From assembly GCA_002432085.1 (NCBI GenBank), contig DJFN01000181.1, forward strand, positions 4,792-15,715: a stretch of DNA of 10,924 nt, given 5' to 3'. The DNA is from Flavobacteriales bacterium UBA5871. GTDB taxonomy: Bacteria; Bacteroidota; Bacteroidia; Flavobacteriales_D; Crocinitomicaceae. The position numbers and the translations under genes were made by a program. Shown piece after piece: positions 1-7,453 of the stretch. The notes under the pieces are model-generated. The model searched no databases. It was given only the letters and a program-made list of their open reading frames with translations, and was not told the origin of the DNA. Within the stretch, counting starts at the first letter, position 1. Each line of letters starts with the position of its first letter.

Positions 1-133
1 TGCCGTAACGGTCGCGCAGATCGACAAAAGTAATTCCGCCGAGGTCTTTGGATCGCTGGACCCAGCCTGCAAGGGTAACTTCCTGTCCGATGTGTGCTGC
101 GCGGAGCTCTCCGCATGTGTGCGTTCTGTACAT
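1..133 (-). CDS. aspS: Aspartate-tRNA ligase, N-terminal fragment (runs off the left edge)
   Basis: AspRS charges tRNA with aspartate in the cytoplasm. Only the first 44 codons are in the window. They begin [19 protein letters not shown] and continue with a [19 protein letters not shown] segment, the start of the OB-fold anticodon-binding domain of bacterial AspRS. The start is the ATG read from 133-131, which matches the usual MYRTH family N-terminus. The catalytic domain is outside the window, so it cannot be seen whether the enzyme is discriminating or non-discriminating. That would matter because gatC, a subunit of the tRNA-dependent amidotransferase, lies at the other end of the window. 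A -7-like box lies about 20 bases upstream. The family call is secure from this segment alone. Confidence 0.95.
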   Translation of the reverse strand, partial: MYRTHTCGELRAAHIGQEVTLAGWVQRSKDLGGITFVDLRDRYG

Positions 134-153
134 AATGCAATGAAATGATGCGG

Positions 154-161
154 CAAAAATA
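154..161 (-). promoter_or_regulatory. -7 promoter element of aspS
   Basis: Read on the minus strand this is TATTTTTG, a perfect match to the Bacteroidetes TAnnTTTG -7 consensus. It lies 20 bases before the aspS ATG, giving a leader of about 15 bases. No clear TTG is present at the -33 position; the nearest resemblance is a TTAC about 15 bases upstream. Confidence 0.6.
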
Positions 162-202
162 GCTAAATCTTTATCGTAACGATTGTTTGTTGAGGGGTTA
201 AG

Positions 203-285
203 CCTCCCCCTTTGGAGGGGGACAGAGGGGGAGGAAACCGCAATCCCGGTGATTGCCACCCTCCTTCATCCTCCCTCAAGGGAGG
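203..285. repeat. GC-rich compound palindrome, REP/BIME-like intergenic element
   Basis: The left arm (203-234) starts CCTCCCCC and ends GGGGGAGG, which can pair (203-210 with 227-234). The right part contains the hairpin CCTCCCT-ca-AGGGAGG (270-285). Read in reverse complement, the right arm resembles the left arm, so the two units are inverted copies. A smaller hairpin, GCAATC/GATTGC (240-245 with 251-256), sits between them. The design resembles paired REP elements of the kind mobilised by REP-associated tyrosine transposases (RAYTs), but no transposase gene is in the window. It is the main content of the long gap between aspS and the barrel gene (134-447). Confidence 0.6.
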
Positions 286-355
286 AATTTTATAAAAACA
301 AGTGGTTGTATATCAATAATTTAATTTGTTCCTGTAAATTTTTTTTCATCCCGCT

Positions 356-383
356 GTAACAAAAAACCGCTTCACAGGTCTTA
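356..383 (+). promoter_or_regulatory. ECF-sigma-like promoter upstream of the barrel gene
   Basis: GTAAC (356-360), 17 bases, then GTCTTA (378-383). This resembles promoters read by extracytoplasmic-function sigma factors, which have an AAC-containing -35 and a GTC-containing -10. It lies 64 bases before the ATG at 448 and implies a leader of about 55 bases. No good TAnnTTTG box is seen nearer the gene. The match is judged by eye. Confidence 0.45.
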
Positions 384-394
384 CGGACAAATAA

Positions 395-410
395 CCCGGA
401 AACGACCGGG
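395..410 (+). other. Short hairpin in the leader of the barrel gene
   Basis: CCCGG (395-399) and CCGGG (406-410) enclose a 6-base loop. The hairpin ends 37 bases before the start codon, inside the leader expected from the ECF-like promoter. There is no T-tract, so it is not a terminator. It could affect mRNA stability or translation, or have no role. Confidence 0.3.
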
Positions 411-447
411 GATGAAAATGAAAGAAAACGATTTAACAATACAAGCC

Positions 448-1251
448 ATGAAAAAGATTATTACCAGCGCACTTGGCATCTTGCTTGCTTGGGGCGCAAC
501 AGCACAGGAAGAACCGGACACAACACGCTTCAAGCTTGGAGAAAGCGAGATTGTTATCATCTCTAAAGGAGATGTGAGCGTGAAAGGCGATACGCTGACC
601 GTAGAAGACGGCGAAGGAGAAGAAGAGGATGACAAGCCGGATACGGACGGACACTGGGCCGGTATCGAGTTCGGACCGACGCTTCTGCTCAACAGCTCCA
701 TGAAAAGCAGCTTCCCGGACGATCCGCAGTGGGAAAACGATCCGGGGAAATCTTTCAGCTGGAACATCAACATCCTGGAACACAAATTTCCGATTTATCG
801 CAACTACATCGGTCTGACCACCGGTTTGGGCTTCAACTTCACCGGTGTAGGACTGAAACAACAAGCGCTGAATGTCGACAGCGATTCCCTTTGGGTTACG
901 CAGGATACAGTCAACAGCTTCACCAAGAACAAGCTGCGTGCAAGCTACCTGACCGTTCCGCTTTTGCTGGAGTTCTGCACCAACGGCGATGGCGATGACA
1001 ACGGCTTCTACCTTGCTGCCGGAGTTATCGGAGGTATCCGCATCGGTTCCAGCGTGAAAACGAAAACGGAAGACAGCAAAGCCGTGAGCCGCGACACCTA
1101 TGCGCTCAACGCTTTCCGACTGGATGCAGCAGTTAAATTAGGCTACAACAGCTGGGGCGTCTTTGCAAACTACAGTCTGCTTCCGCTCTTCGACACGGAC
1201 AAAACAGCAGCAGTTTACCCGCTCACTTTTGGTTTATCATATACTTTTTAG
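448..1251 (+). CDS. Outer membrane beta-barrel protein, PorT-like (OMP_b-brl_2 type)
   Basis: A 267-residue exported protein. The ATG at 448 is chosen over the in-frame ATG at 412 because it starts a clean signal peptide (MKKIITSALGILLAWGATA, cleavage expected before Gln20). A conserved-looking segment follows, DTTRFKLGESEIVII (about 24-38). An acidic linker rich in Glu and Asp comes next (about 53-67). From HWAGIEFG (69-76) to the end there are alternating hydrophobic strands and a terminal Phe, as in small outer membrane barrels. From memory, this DTTR/acidic/HWAG layout is common in barrel proteins encoded in Bacteroidetes ECF-sigma operons, but no sigma or anti-sigma gene is present here. 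It is transcribed alone: an ECF-like promoter lies upstream and a strong terminator follows. The ligand and exact role cannot be read from the sequence. Confidence 0.8.
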   Translation: MKKIITSALGILLAWGATAQEEPDTTRFKLGESEIVIISKGDVSVKGDTLTVEDGEGEEEDDKPDTDGHWAGIEFGPTLLLNSSMKSSFPDDPQWENDPGKSFSWNINILEHKFPIYRNYIGLTTGLGFNFTGVGLKQQALNVDSDSLWVTQDTVNSFTKNKLRASYLTVPLLLEFCTNGDGDDNGFYLAAGVIGGIRIGSSVKTKTEDSKAVSRDTYALNAFRLDAAVKLGYNSWGVFANYSLLPLFDTDKTAAVYPLTFGLSYTF

Positions 1252-1297
1252 GTTTTAGGTTGGCTGAATTCGTAGCATAAGTAAAAACACAGTCAGG

Positions 1298-1328
1298 AAA
1301 GGGATTCTTCTTCGAAGGGTCCCTTTTT
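1298..1328 (+). terminator. Intrinsic terminator of the barrel gene
   Basis: AAAGGGA (1298-1304) pairs with TCCCTTT (1320-1326). Two G-T pairs and CTTC/GAAG (1307-1310 with 1314-1317) extend this into a stem of about 13 pairs with a 3-base loop, followed by a T-run. It lies 46 bases after the stop codon and separates the barrel gene from the kinase gene. Confidence 0.85.
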
Positions 1329-1342
1329 CGTTTTCCGAAAGC

Positions 1343-1356
1343 CCAACATCCAACAT
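1343..1356 (+). repeat. Two tandem copies of the heptamer CCAACAT
   Basis: Two exact copies, 1343-1349 and 1350-1356, followed by TATCCCC. The 7-base phase then meets the first base of the -7 box at 1364. Two copies alone could be chance, but three other gaps in the window show the same period with different heptamers. Confidence 0.5.
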
Positions 1357-1363
1357 TATCCCC

Positions 1364-1371
1364 TACATTTG
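1364..1371 (+). promoter_or_regulatory. -7 promoter element of the TPR kinase gene
   Basis: TACATTTG matches TAnnTTTG exactly and lies 10 bases before the ATG at 1382, so the leader would be very short. No TTG is found at the expected -33 distance. Confidence 0.6.
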
Positions 1372-1381
1372 AAACTGTTTT

Positions 1382-3292
1382 ATGCGTATGAACAAATTGC
1401 TCTCAGGGATATGCGTGATCGCCGTTTTTTCTGCCTTCGGTCAGAAACGCTGTGATTGTTCCCTGAAAAGCGAGCTCATCCGCCACCGCGATTTCGAAGC
1501 GGTCACCGAATACAAACCGGAAAGCCTTCAGAAAGAGATCTATCAGCTGCGCCAGACCGGTTCGGCTGCCTGCCGCGCGTATGCCTTCCACCTGGAAGCC
1601 GTGAACGCGATGCAAAAGGACGATTTCGAAGGTGTGACGCAATTTCTCAAGCAGGAAAAATCGGTGCTCGACAGCTTGCGTTGCCCGGCATCGAATTACC
1701 TGGAATATACGATCCTTTCAGGCGATCTGCAGCTGCGTATCGGGAATTTCGACAACGCCGTTGGTCTGTATAACCGCGCGCTCGGTTTGTTGAAAAAAGC
1801 CGAGAACAAAAACCTGCAGGCGCGTGTCCTGCTGTCGCTTTCCAGCGCGATGTCCAAACAAGGCAAGGAAGACATGGCGCGTGGCTACATAGCTATGGCA
1901 CATCCGCTGGCCGTGATTCTTCCCGATGGCAAAAGCAAGGTCGAAAATCTCTATAATCTTTCCTACCGGTACTACCACCAGTTCCAGGCAACGGGTAAAG
2001 CCGAGCTGCTCGATTCAGCCCAACATACGGCTGTTTTCGGTCTTCGGCTGGCACAGCGGATCCGTTATGCGGAAGGATACATTCGCGGTTACAACCTGCT
2101 GGAAGACAAAGAATACCACGAACGGAATTACCGCCAGGCGCTGGTTTATCTCGACAGTGCGCTTTACTTCGCGCAGCCGGCCGTTCATTTGCAGGAACGC
2201 AATGGTATTTATGCCGATATGGCCGATATTTACCTCGAGCTGAAGCAATACGACAAAGCTTACGTTTGTGCCGATTCGAGCCTGGCTTATGCTGTTAAGC
2301 TCGATAATCCGTACAAGATTCGCGACGGACTCGAATTGCTTTATAACTGCGCCAAGCTAAGCGGCGAATACGAGCGGGCCTTAACGGTCTACGAAGAGCT
2401 CGTTCGTCAGCGGGAAAACGTGCTCAAGCTCGAAAACGAGAAGACACACGGCAAGCTGGAAGAGCTGGAGGAACGATACCACCGCGTGCGCCGTGAAAAA
2501 ACGCAATCGGAATACGAACAGGACCGAAAGCTGCTCGAACAACAGCGCGAGATCGGTAATCTACGCTCTAAGCTGATCACGGTCGGAAGTATCGTTCTGG
2601 CGTTGCTGGCCTGCTATATTTTCATCGTTTTCCGCCAGAAGAACATGCGCTCCCGCCAGGAAAAGCTGGAAATGGAACAGCGGCTCCAGCGTGCACGCAT
2701 CAATCCGGATTTCATTTATAATGCGTTGACCAGCCTCCAGCAAGGCGCCGCTTCGGGAAACAATACCGACGTAGCCAAAAAGCTGGCTATTTTCACGAAG
2801 CTTATCCGTCAGTCGCTCGACAGCTCACACGACGATTTCCTGACGCTCGACAAAGAGATCGAATTGCTCACATCCTACATGGAATTGCAGCGCGACCGAC
2901 TCAATAAAAGCTTTACTTATTCGGTGATTGTCGACGAACAGATTGATCAGGCGAATGTCTGCCTGCCAACCATGCTTTTACAGCCGTTCGTAGAGAACAG
3001 CATCGAGCGTGGCTTCCGTAACATTGCCTATGAAGGACAGATCGAATTGCGTTTCGATCAGCAGGGCAATGAGCTGAAAATCAAAATCACCGACAACGGA
3101 AAAGGGCTGAAGGCCGGTACGTCGACGCGTGCTTCCGAGATCATTAACGACCGCTTGGATATCGTCAACAAGATCAATAAAGACAGCGCCAGCTACCTTA
3201 TTCGCGAGCGCAGCTTTGGTGGTGTAAGCGTGGAAATTTACCTGCCGTTGATTACCTGCGAAATGGCAGAGTCGATGAAAAAAGAGCTGTAA
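1382..3292 (+). CDS. TPR-domain LytS/YpdA-type sensor histidine kinase homologue lacking the phosphoacceptor His
   Basis: A 636-residue membrane protein with the Bacteroidetes TPR-LytS layout. An N-terminal hydrophobic segment (about 3-20, signal peptide or anchor) is followed by helical TPR-like repeats (about 60-340). A charged coiled coil (about 340-395), one membrane helix (about 398-417) and a His_kinase/HATPase_c region complete it. TPRs should therefore be periplasmic and the kinase part cytoplasmic. The family motif INPHFLFN reads INPDFIYN here, with Asp443 (codon GAT, 2708-2710) in place of the His. The N-box keeps Glu538 and Asn539 in LQPFVENSIERG, but the usual KHG is ERG. The G1 box DNGKG (571-575) is kept. 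ATP binding is plausible; ordinary autophosphorylation is not. No LytTR response regulator is adjacent. ATG 1388 is an equally possible start. The stop abuts the convergent ppk1 stop without a gap. Confidence 0.85.
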   Translation: MRMNKLLSGICVIAVFSAFGQKRCDCSLKSELIRHRDFEAVTEYKPESLQKEIYQLRQTGSAACRAYAFHLEAVNAMQKDDFEGVTQFLKQEKSVLDSLRCPASNYLEYTILSGDLQLRIGNFDNAVGLYNRALGLLKKAENKNLQARVLLSLSSAMSKQGKEDMARGYIAMAHPLAVILPDGKSKVENLYNLSYRYYHQFQATGKAELLDSAQHTAVFGLRLAQRIRYAEGYIRGYNLLEDKEYHERNYRQALVYLDSALYFAQPAVHLQERNGIYADMADIYLELKQYDKAYVCADSSLAYAVKLDNPYKIRDGLELLYNCAKLSGEYERALTVYEELVRQRENVLKLENEKTHGKLEELEERYHRVRREKTQSEYEQDRKLLEQQREIGNLRSKLITVGSIVLALLACYIFIVFRQKNMRSRQEKLEMEQRLQRARINPDFIYNALTSLQQGAASGNNTDVAKKLAIFTKLIRQSLDSSHDDFLTLDKEIELLTSYMELQRDRLNKSFTYSVIVDEQIDQANVCLPTMLLQPFVENSIERGFRNIAYEGQIELRFDQQGNELKIKITDNGKGLKAGTSTRASEIINDRLDIVNKINKDSASYLIRERSFGGVSVEIYLPLITCEMAESMKKEL

Positions 3293-5386
3293 TCAGGCTG
3301 CGTCTTCCTCCGTGTTTTTCTTTTTTACAGGCTTCTTCTGGGCAGTTTTTGGCAGATGGACCAGCTCGCCGTAATAACGCATCAATTCCTGTTGTGAATT
3401 CACCGGCTCGTCGGTAGCTTTCCGGTAAGCATTTCGCTGTGATTTATCCAGGATGCGGGCCTTGGCGGTATCGTTCCACTGAATGTCGAAGATGGTTTCG
3501 AGCTCCTGCTGAATAGCTTTGTCGTAAATCGGCACGCTAACTTCGATGCGTTTATCGAGGTTGCGTTCCATCCAGTCGGCCGAGCTGATATAATACTGCG
3601 GATGACCGTCGTTGTGGAAGATCATGAAGCGTGAATGCTCGAGGTAGCGGTCCACAATGCTGATGCCTTCAATGTGCTGACTCTTGTTTTTCAGCTTCGG
3701 GATCAGGCAGCAGATGCCGCGAATGATCAGCTCGACTTTGACTCCGGCAGTGGAAGCCGCATAGAGTTTATCGATGATTTGCTTATCGACCAGGTTATTG
3801 AGCTTGAGCCGGATCTTAGCCGGTTTGCCTTTCTGCGCATTCTTGATCTCGTTCTGGATCAAAGTCAGCAGCTTACGGCGCATATTCAGCGGTGAAACGA
3901 GCAGCGTACGGAATGCGCGGTGGCGGATCGTCTGCTCCATCATATCGAATACCTGCTGTACTTCCAGCGCGATATTGCGGTTGATGGTCAGCAATCCGAG
4001 ATCGGTGTAAATACGCGATGTTTTCTCGTTGAAATTACCCGTCCCGACATACGTGATCAGCTGTTCGGTCTTGTTGGAAACGCGACGGATCTGGATCAGC
4101 TTCGAGTGGATTTTCATGCCTTCGTAGCCATAAAGTACGCGGGCGCCGTAATCTTTCAGTCGCTCTGCCCAGTAGAGGTTGTTTTCCTCATCGAAACGCG
4201 CCTGCAATTCGAGCACTACCAGGACCTCTTTCCCGTTGCTGACGGCATTGATCAGCGCATTCATCACCTGTGAATTGTCGGCCACGCGGTATACGTTGAT
4301 TTTGATCGATTGCACTTTCGGGTCGATGGCCGCTTCGCGCAGCAGATCGACCACGTAATCGAAGCGCTGGTAAGGGAAATGCAGCAGCACGTCTCTATTA
4401 ATGACTTCCCGGATCAGGCTGCGTTTGCCTTCCAATAACGGATGCGCATGCGGCAACTGCTTCGGGTAGAGGTAATGCGGCTTCCCGAAATCGGGAAAAC
4501 GCATGAAATCCTTGAAATTATGGTATTTCCCGCCAGGAATGGTGTTTACGCCGGCTTTCAGGTTGAGATTTTTGAGCAACAGATCGAGCAGATCTTCCGG
4601 CATGCGGTGGTCGTAAACGAAACGCACCGGTTCGCCCTTTTTACGCTGCTTGATGCTTTTCTCCATTTTCTCGATCAGCGACATGGAAACGTCGTCGTCG
4701 AGGTTCAATTCCGAATCACGACTGAATTTGAAGGTAAATGCCTCGATCGCATCGAAGGAAAATACCGGGAACAGATCGGCGAGGTTCAGTCGGACGATGT
4801 CGTCGAGCAGAATGATCGCCTGTCCTTTGTCGTGTTTCAGCGTATAGAACCGCGGAATGGAAGACGGAATTTCGATCAAAGCATAACGGGCCTTGCGCTT
4901 GCGGTCCCATTCCATGCGAACGGCCAGGTAAATGGCTTTGTCCCTAAGACGTGGAAAGGGTGTTTTTTTATCGAGAATGATCGGCACCACATCATGAACG
5001 ACGTCCTTGCGGAAATAATCGTTCAGCTCGGCGCGCTGTGCCGGTGTCACGGAATGTTCGTCGAGCTGGTGAATACCGTCTTTGGAAAGCTGTTCGAGAA
5101 TGGTGTTATATGCTTGTTCGAACAAACGCTGCTGCTTGATCACCACATTGCGGATCTCGTCGTACAGATCCTGCGGCGTGCCCTTGAAACCCTCCACTTT
5201 TTTGTTCTGGAGGTTGATCATGCGCTTGATATTGGCTACGCGAACCCGGTAGAACTCGTCCATGTTATTGGAATAGATTCCCAGGAAGCGCATGCGTTCC
5301 ACCAGCGGGACCTGTTCGTCCAGTGCTTCCTGTAAGACGCGCTCATTGAAGGAAAGCCAGCTTAATTCCCTGTTAATGTAGCCCAT
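3293..5386 (-). CDS. ppk1: Polyphosphate kinase 1
   Basis: PPK1 reversibly polymerises the gamma-phosphate of ATP into inorganic polyphosphate. The protein has 697 residues, close to E. coli PPK. An in-frame ORF reaches upstream to 5470, but its first 28 residues look unrelated to PPK. The ATG at 5386 gives MGYINRELSWLSFNERVLQE, the normal family N-terminus, so I chose it. The N-terminal domain includes MRFLGIYSNNMDEFYRVRVA, followed by the head domain and two phospholipase-D-like C-terminal domains. His427 in GMKIHSK corresponds to the autophosphorylated His435 of E. coli, and His584 in YLEHSRF to His592. The tail is Lys-rich, then acidic (KKKNTEEDAA). The gene appears monocistronic and shares no intergenic space with the convergent kinase gene, so their 3' ends probably overlap as antisense RNA. 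Confidence 0.96.
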   Translation of the reverse strand: MGYINRELSWLSFNERVLQEALDEQVPLVERMRFLGIYSNNMDEFYRVRVANIKRMINLQNKKVEGFKGTPQDLYDEIRNVVIKQQRLFEQAYNTILEQLSKDGIHQLDEHSVTPAQRAELNDYFRKDVVHDVVPIILDKKTPFPRLRDKAIYLAVRMEWDRKRKARYALIEIPSSIPRFYTLKHDKGQAIILLDDIVRLNLADLFPVFSFDAIEAFTFKFSRDSELNLDDDVSMSLIEKMEKSIKQRKKGEPVRFVYDHRMPEDLLDLLLKNLNLKAGVNTIPGGKYHNFKDFMRFPDFGKPHYLYPKQLPHAHPLLEGKRSLIREVINRDVLLHFPYQRFDYVVDLLREAAIDPKVQSIKINVYRVADNSQVMNALINAVSNGKEVLVVLELQARFDEENNLYWAERLKDYGARVLYGYEGMKIHSKLIQIRRVSNKTEQLITYVGTGNFNEKTSRIYTDLGLLTINRNIALEVQQVFDMMEQTIRHRAFRTLLVSPLNMRRKLLTLIQNEIKNAQKGKPAKIRLKLNNLVDKQIIDKLYAASTAGVKVELIIRGICCLIPKLKNKSQHIEGISIVDRYLEHSRFMIFHNDGHPQYYISSADWMERNLDKRIEVSVPIYDKAIQQELETIFDIQWNDTAKARILDKSQRNAYRKATDEPVNSQQELMRYYGELVHLPKTAQKKPVKKKNTEEDAA

Positions 5387-5390
5387 ATTA

Positions 5391-5398
5391 CAAAAATG
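5391..5398 (-). promoter_or_regulatory. Possible -7 element four bases before the ppk1 ATG
   Basis: Minus-strand CATTTTTG, one mismatch to TAnnTTTG, followed by TAAT and then ATG. The same four-base spacing is seen before the acyltransferase gene and gatC, and would give a leaderless mRNA. No -33 TTG is found, so this is tentative. Confidence 0.35.
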
Positions 5399-5448
5399 CA
5401 CGTTTTTGTGCTCGGTTCTGCGCATTCGGATGGTAAAATTTCTGAAGT

Positions 5449-5485
5449 ATTCCTGCAGAGCTAAATTCACAAAGCCTGCAGGAAT
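5449..5485. repeat. Perfect 10-bp inverted repeat upstream of ppk1
   Basis: ATTCCTGCAG (5449-5458) and CTGCAGGAAT (5476-5485) are separated by 17 bases. The repeat lies 63-99 bases before the ppk1 start. It could form a leader hairpin if transcription starts near 5505, or act as an operator if the nearer promoter is used. Confidence 0.5.
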
Positions 5486-5510
5486 CTTGCGCTTCAGACT
5501 AATCTGGCCG

Positions 5511-5518
5511 TAAAAGTA
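5511..5518 (-). promoter_or_regulatory. Possible distal -7 element of ppk1
   Basis: Minus-strand TACTTTTA matches TAnnTTTG except for the last base. Use of this box would give a leader of about 120 bases that includes the 10-bp inverted repeat. No convincing -33 element is visible. Confidence 0.25.
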
Positions 5519-5590
5519 CTGGCGACGTGCAGCCCGGATGTTAACGGAGTATTGTCTTTGTGTAAAGGCGAGGGGCGAGCTTCACCAAAA

Positions 5591-5622
5591 GAAAGCCCCG
5601 ACGGTTACGCCAGGGCTTTTTT
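5591..5622 (-). terminator. Intrinsic terminator of the substrate-binding lipoprotein gene
   Basis: AAAGCCC (5592-5598) and GGGCTTT (5613-5619) form a 7-bp stem, with a T-rich tract on the minus strand (CTTTCTTTT). It lies about 50 bases after the lipoprotein stop. The plus strand also has a T6 run, so the structure could work both ways, but only the minus-strand gene is upstream of it. Confidence 0.8.
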
Positions 5623-5669
5623 CTCGCAAGCTGAGAGGTTTAATAAGATTTGACTTTCACTCGGAGCCT

Positions 5670-7379
5670 CTATTTAGGCTCTTTGATAAAAATAGCAGAA
5701 AAGTCGAGCATTTCCAAAGAATTCGTCTCAAAATTTCGCACGCGTGAGTTGATCATTGTGATGAAATCGCTGTTCATTACCGGAATCACTACGGCATCGT
5801 CAACAATCATCTGGTCGCATTTCACGATCAGGTCGAGGCGTTTGGCTGCATCCAGCTCTTTGGAAGCCTGAACGTACAGCTTATCGAACGCCGGGCTTTT
5901 GTATTTGAACGGGTTCACAAACGTAGCGTTCGCCTTGATGTTTCCACCGTAAAACAAGCTCAGGAAGGTTTCCGGATCCGGATAATCGGCGATCCAGGTG
6001 CTCACCCAAATAGACGCTTTGCCGGATGCAATTGCTGCCGAACGCTCTTCGATGGAGCAGAGCTTAACGGTCAGATTGATGTTCAGGTTTTGCTTGAGCT
6101 GCTCGGCAATTCCTTTCGCCAGGCGGTGGTAATCCGAATCGTTTTTACCCGCTACGTAAAGTGTCAGCACCGGAAAGTTTGCGCCGCCTGCATAACCGGC
6201 TTCAGCCAGGAGTGCCTGTGCTTTGGCTACATCGAAAGCAAATCCTTTCACACGGGAAGCGTTGTAGAAATCCGTATTCGGAATGAATCCGTTTTTCGCC
6301 GGATAGCCTTCGCCCATGAGCGTTTCATTCACCAGCTGATCGCGGTTAACAGCGATGTTGAATGCTTTGCGAACGCGCACATCCTTGAACACCGGGTTGT
6401 CCTGCGACATAGCGATGTAGGTCAGCGCAGCCGCCTGTTTGGAATCTACTTTGTGTTTTACGGTTTTACCTGCTTGTGCTTCCTGGAGCGAGCCCAGTAC
6501 GTTTTCCACTTCTTCGGCCGGAATTTCCAGTACGAGGTCGATTTTCTGGTTGCGGAAAGCCATCAGCTCGCTGCGTTTGTCGGTTGCATAGGTAATTTCG
6601 ACTGCTCCGAGGAAAGGCAGCTGGTTGCCGAACTGGTCTTTTTTCCAGTAGCGTGAATTGCGCTCGAGGCGAATCTTTTTGTCGGTTTTTTCTTTCAGGA
6701 TGAACGGTCCTGTTCCCACCGGGTGGTTTTTCAGGTCTTTGCCGTAAGTATCATAAGCTTCTTTCGGGAAAACACCGAAGCCGCCGAAAGTGAGGATTTT
6801 ATCGAAGTTCACGCAAGGCTCGGCCAGCGTTACAACGAGTGTGTTTTTATCCGTTGCCTGGATGCCTTCCACGCCGCCTTCCTTGAAGCTGGTGTGAGAA
6901 GCGCTGTTGAATGCTTTCGCGCCCTTTACGCGGTCCACCAACAACCAGCTTATTTCGTTTTCTTTCAGCCCGCTGCAAGCCATGTCGAGGGTGAATTTCA
7001 CGTCTTCGGCTGTCAGCTCTCGTCCTTCGCCACCGAAACAATCATCGTCGTGGAAGTAAACGCCGTTGCGGATTTTAAACGTAAAAACGGTGGCATCTTT
7101 CGAAATGGTATAGCTTTCAGCGAGTGCCGGAACGACATTTTTGCCTGTTGCATCGAGGCCGAGAATAGGATCGAACAACTGGCTCGTTACCCTGTGTGTA
7201 TAAAGATCCGTGGCCTGAATAGGCAGCAATGTGGACACTTTATCGCCCAGCATGAAACGAATTTCGCCACCGTAGCGTGCGCCACCGGTAGCCTTTAGTT
7301 TAGAAATGTCATCAGCAGAGGAGGAACAACTTGCTATAACAAGCAACAAGGTAGCAAGCAGGGGTGTTCGTTTAAACAT
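5670..7379 (-). CDS. ABC transporter substrate-binding lipoprotein, family 5 (DppA/OppA-like)
   Basis: A 569-residue lipoprotein of the SBP_bac_5 family, which presents peptides, or sometimes nickel or other solutes, to an ABC importer. The signal sequence MFKRTPLLATLLLVIASC ends in a lipobox with Cys18, followed by three Ser. Family features include PALAESYTISKDATVFTF, the LTAEDVKFTLDMA segment, HPVGTGPFILKE, VRVRKAFNIAVNRDQLV and WIADYPDPETFLSLFY. The length is normal for the family. No permease or ATPase gene is adjacent, so its partners must be elsewhere. It has its own good promoter (7407-7435) and its own terminator (5591-5622), which suggests a single-gene unit. The ligand cannot be deduced from sequence alone; peptide is the family default. 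Confidence 0.92.
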   Translation of the reverse strand: MFKRTPLLATLLLVIASCSSSADDISKLKATGGARYGGEIRFMLGDKVSTLLPIQATDLYTHRVTSQLFDPILGLDATGKNVVPALAESYTISKDATVFTFKIRNGVYFHDDDCFGGEGRELTAEDVKFTLDMACSGLKENEISWLLVDRVKGAKAFNSASHTSFKEGGVEGIQATDKNTLVVTLAEPCVNFDKILTFGGFGVFPKEAYDTYGKDLKNHPVGTGPFILKEKTDKKIRLERNSRYWKKDQFGNQLPFLGAVEITYATDKRSELMAFRNQKIDLVLEIPAEEVENVLGSLQEAQAGKTVKHKVDSKQAAALTYIAMSQDNPVFKDVRVRKAFNIAVNRDQLVNETLMGEGYPAKNGFIPNTDFYNASRVKGFAFDVAKAQALLAEAGYAGGANFPVLTLYVAGKNDSDYHRLAKGIAEQLKQNLNINLTVKLCSIEERSAAIASGKASIWVSTWIADYPDPETFLSLFYGGNIKANATFVNPFKYKSPAFDKLYVQASKELDAAKRLDLIVKCDQMIVDDAVVIPVMNSDFITMINSRVRNFETNSLEMLDFSAIFIKEPK

Positions 7380-7406
7380 ATGGAGATGTTTCTAGTCTTA
7401 GCACAA

Positions 7407-7435
7407 CAAATATAACAATTCATTCAGTTGAGCAA
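7407..7435 (-). promoter_or_regulatory. Promoter of the substrate-binding lipoprotein gene
   Basis: On the minus strand TTG (7435-7433), an 18-base spacer, then TATATTTG (7414-7407). Both elements and the spacing fit the Bacteroidetes primary-sigma consensus. It is the best promoter in the window. The start codon is 27 bases downstream, giving a leader of about 20 bases. Confidence 0.8.
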
Positions 7436-7453
7436 TGGAAAGGTTGGAAAATG

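Noticed and set aside
321..328. TTAATTTG as a -7 box for the barrel gene
   Set aside because: It has a mismatch at an important position, and the only TTG upstream is 12 bases away, which is too close; the ECF-like site fits better.
412..447. Twelve-codon upstream extension of the barrel protein
   Set aside because: It would put a charged stretch in front of a normal signal peptide; ATG 448 is the better start.
4442..5335. 297-codon plus-strand ORF antisense to ppk1
   Set aside because: It lies wholly within a secure PPK1 coding region, resembles no family, and is explained by codon bias in the opposite frame.
5387..5470. N-terminal extension of PPK1 to an ATG at 5470
   Set aside because: The 28 extra residues are not PPK-like, and ATG 5386 gives the family N-terminus right after a -7-like box.
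6090..7298. Two plus-strand ORFs (6090-6656 and 6723-7298) antisense to the lipoprotein gene
   Set aside because: Both lie inside the substrate-binding protein frame and show no family features.
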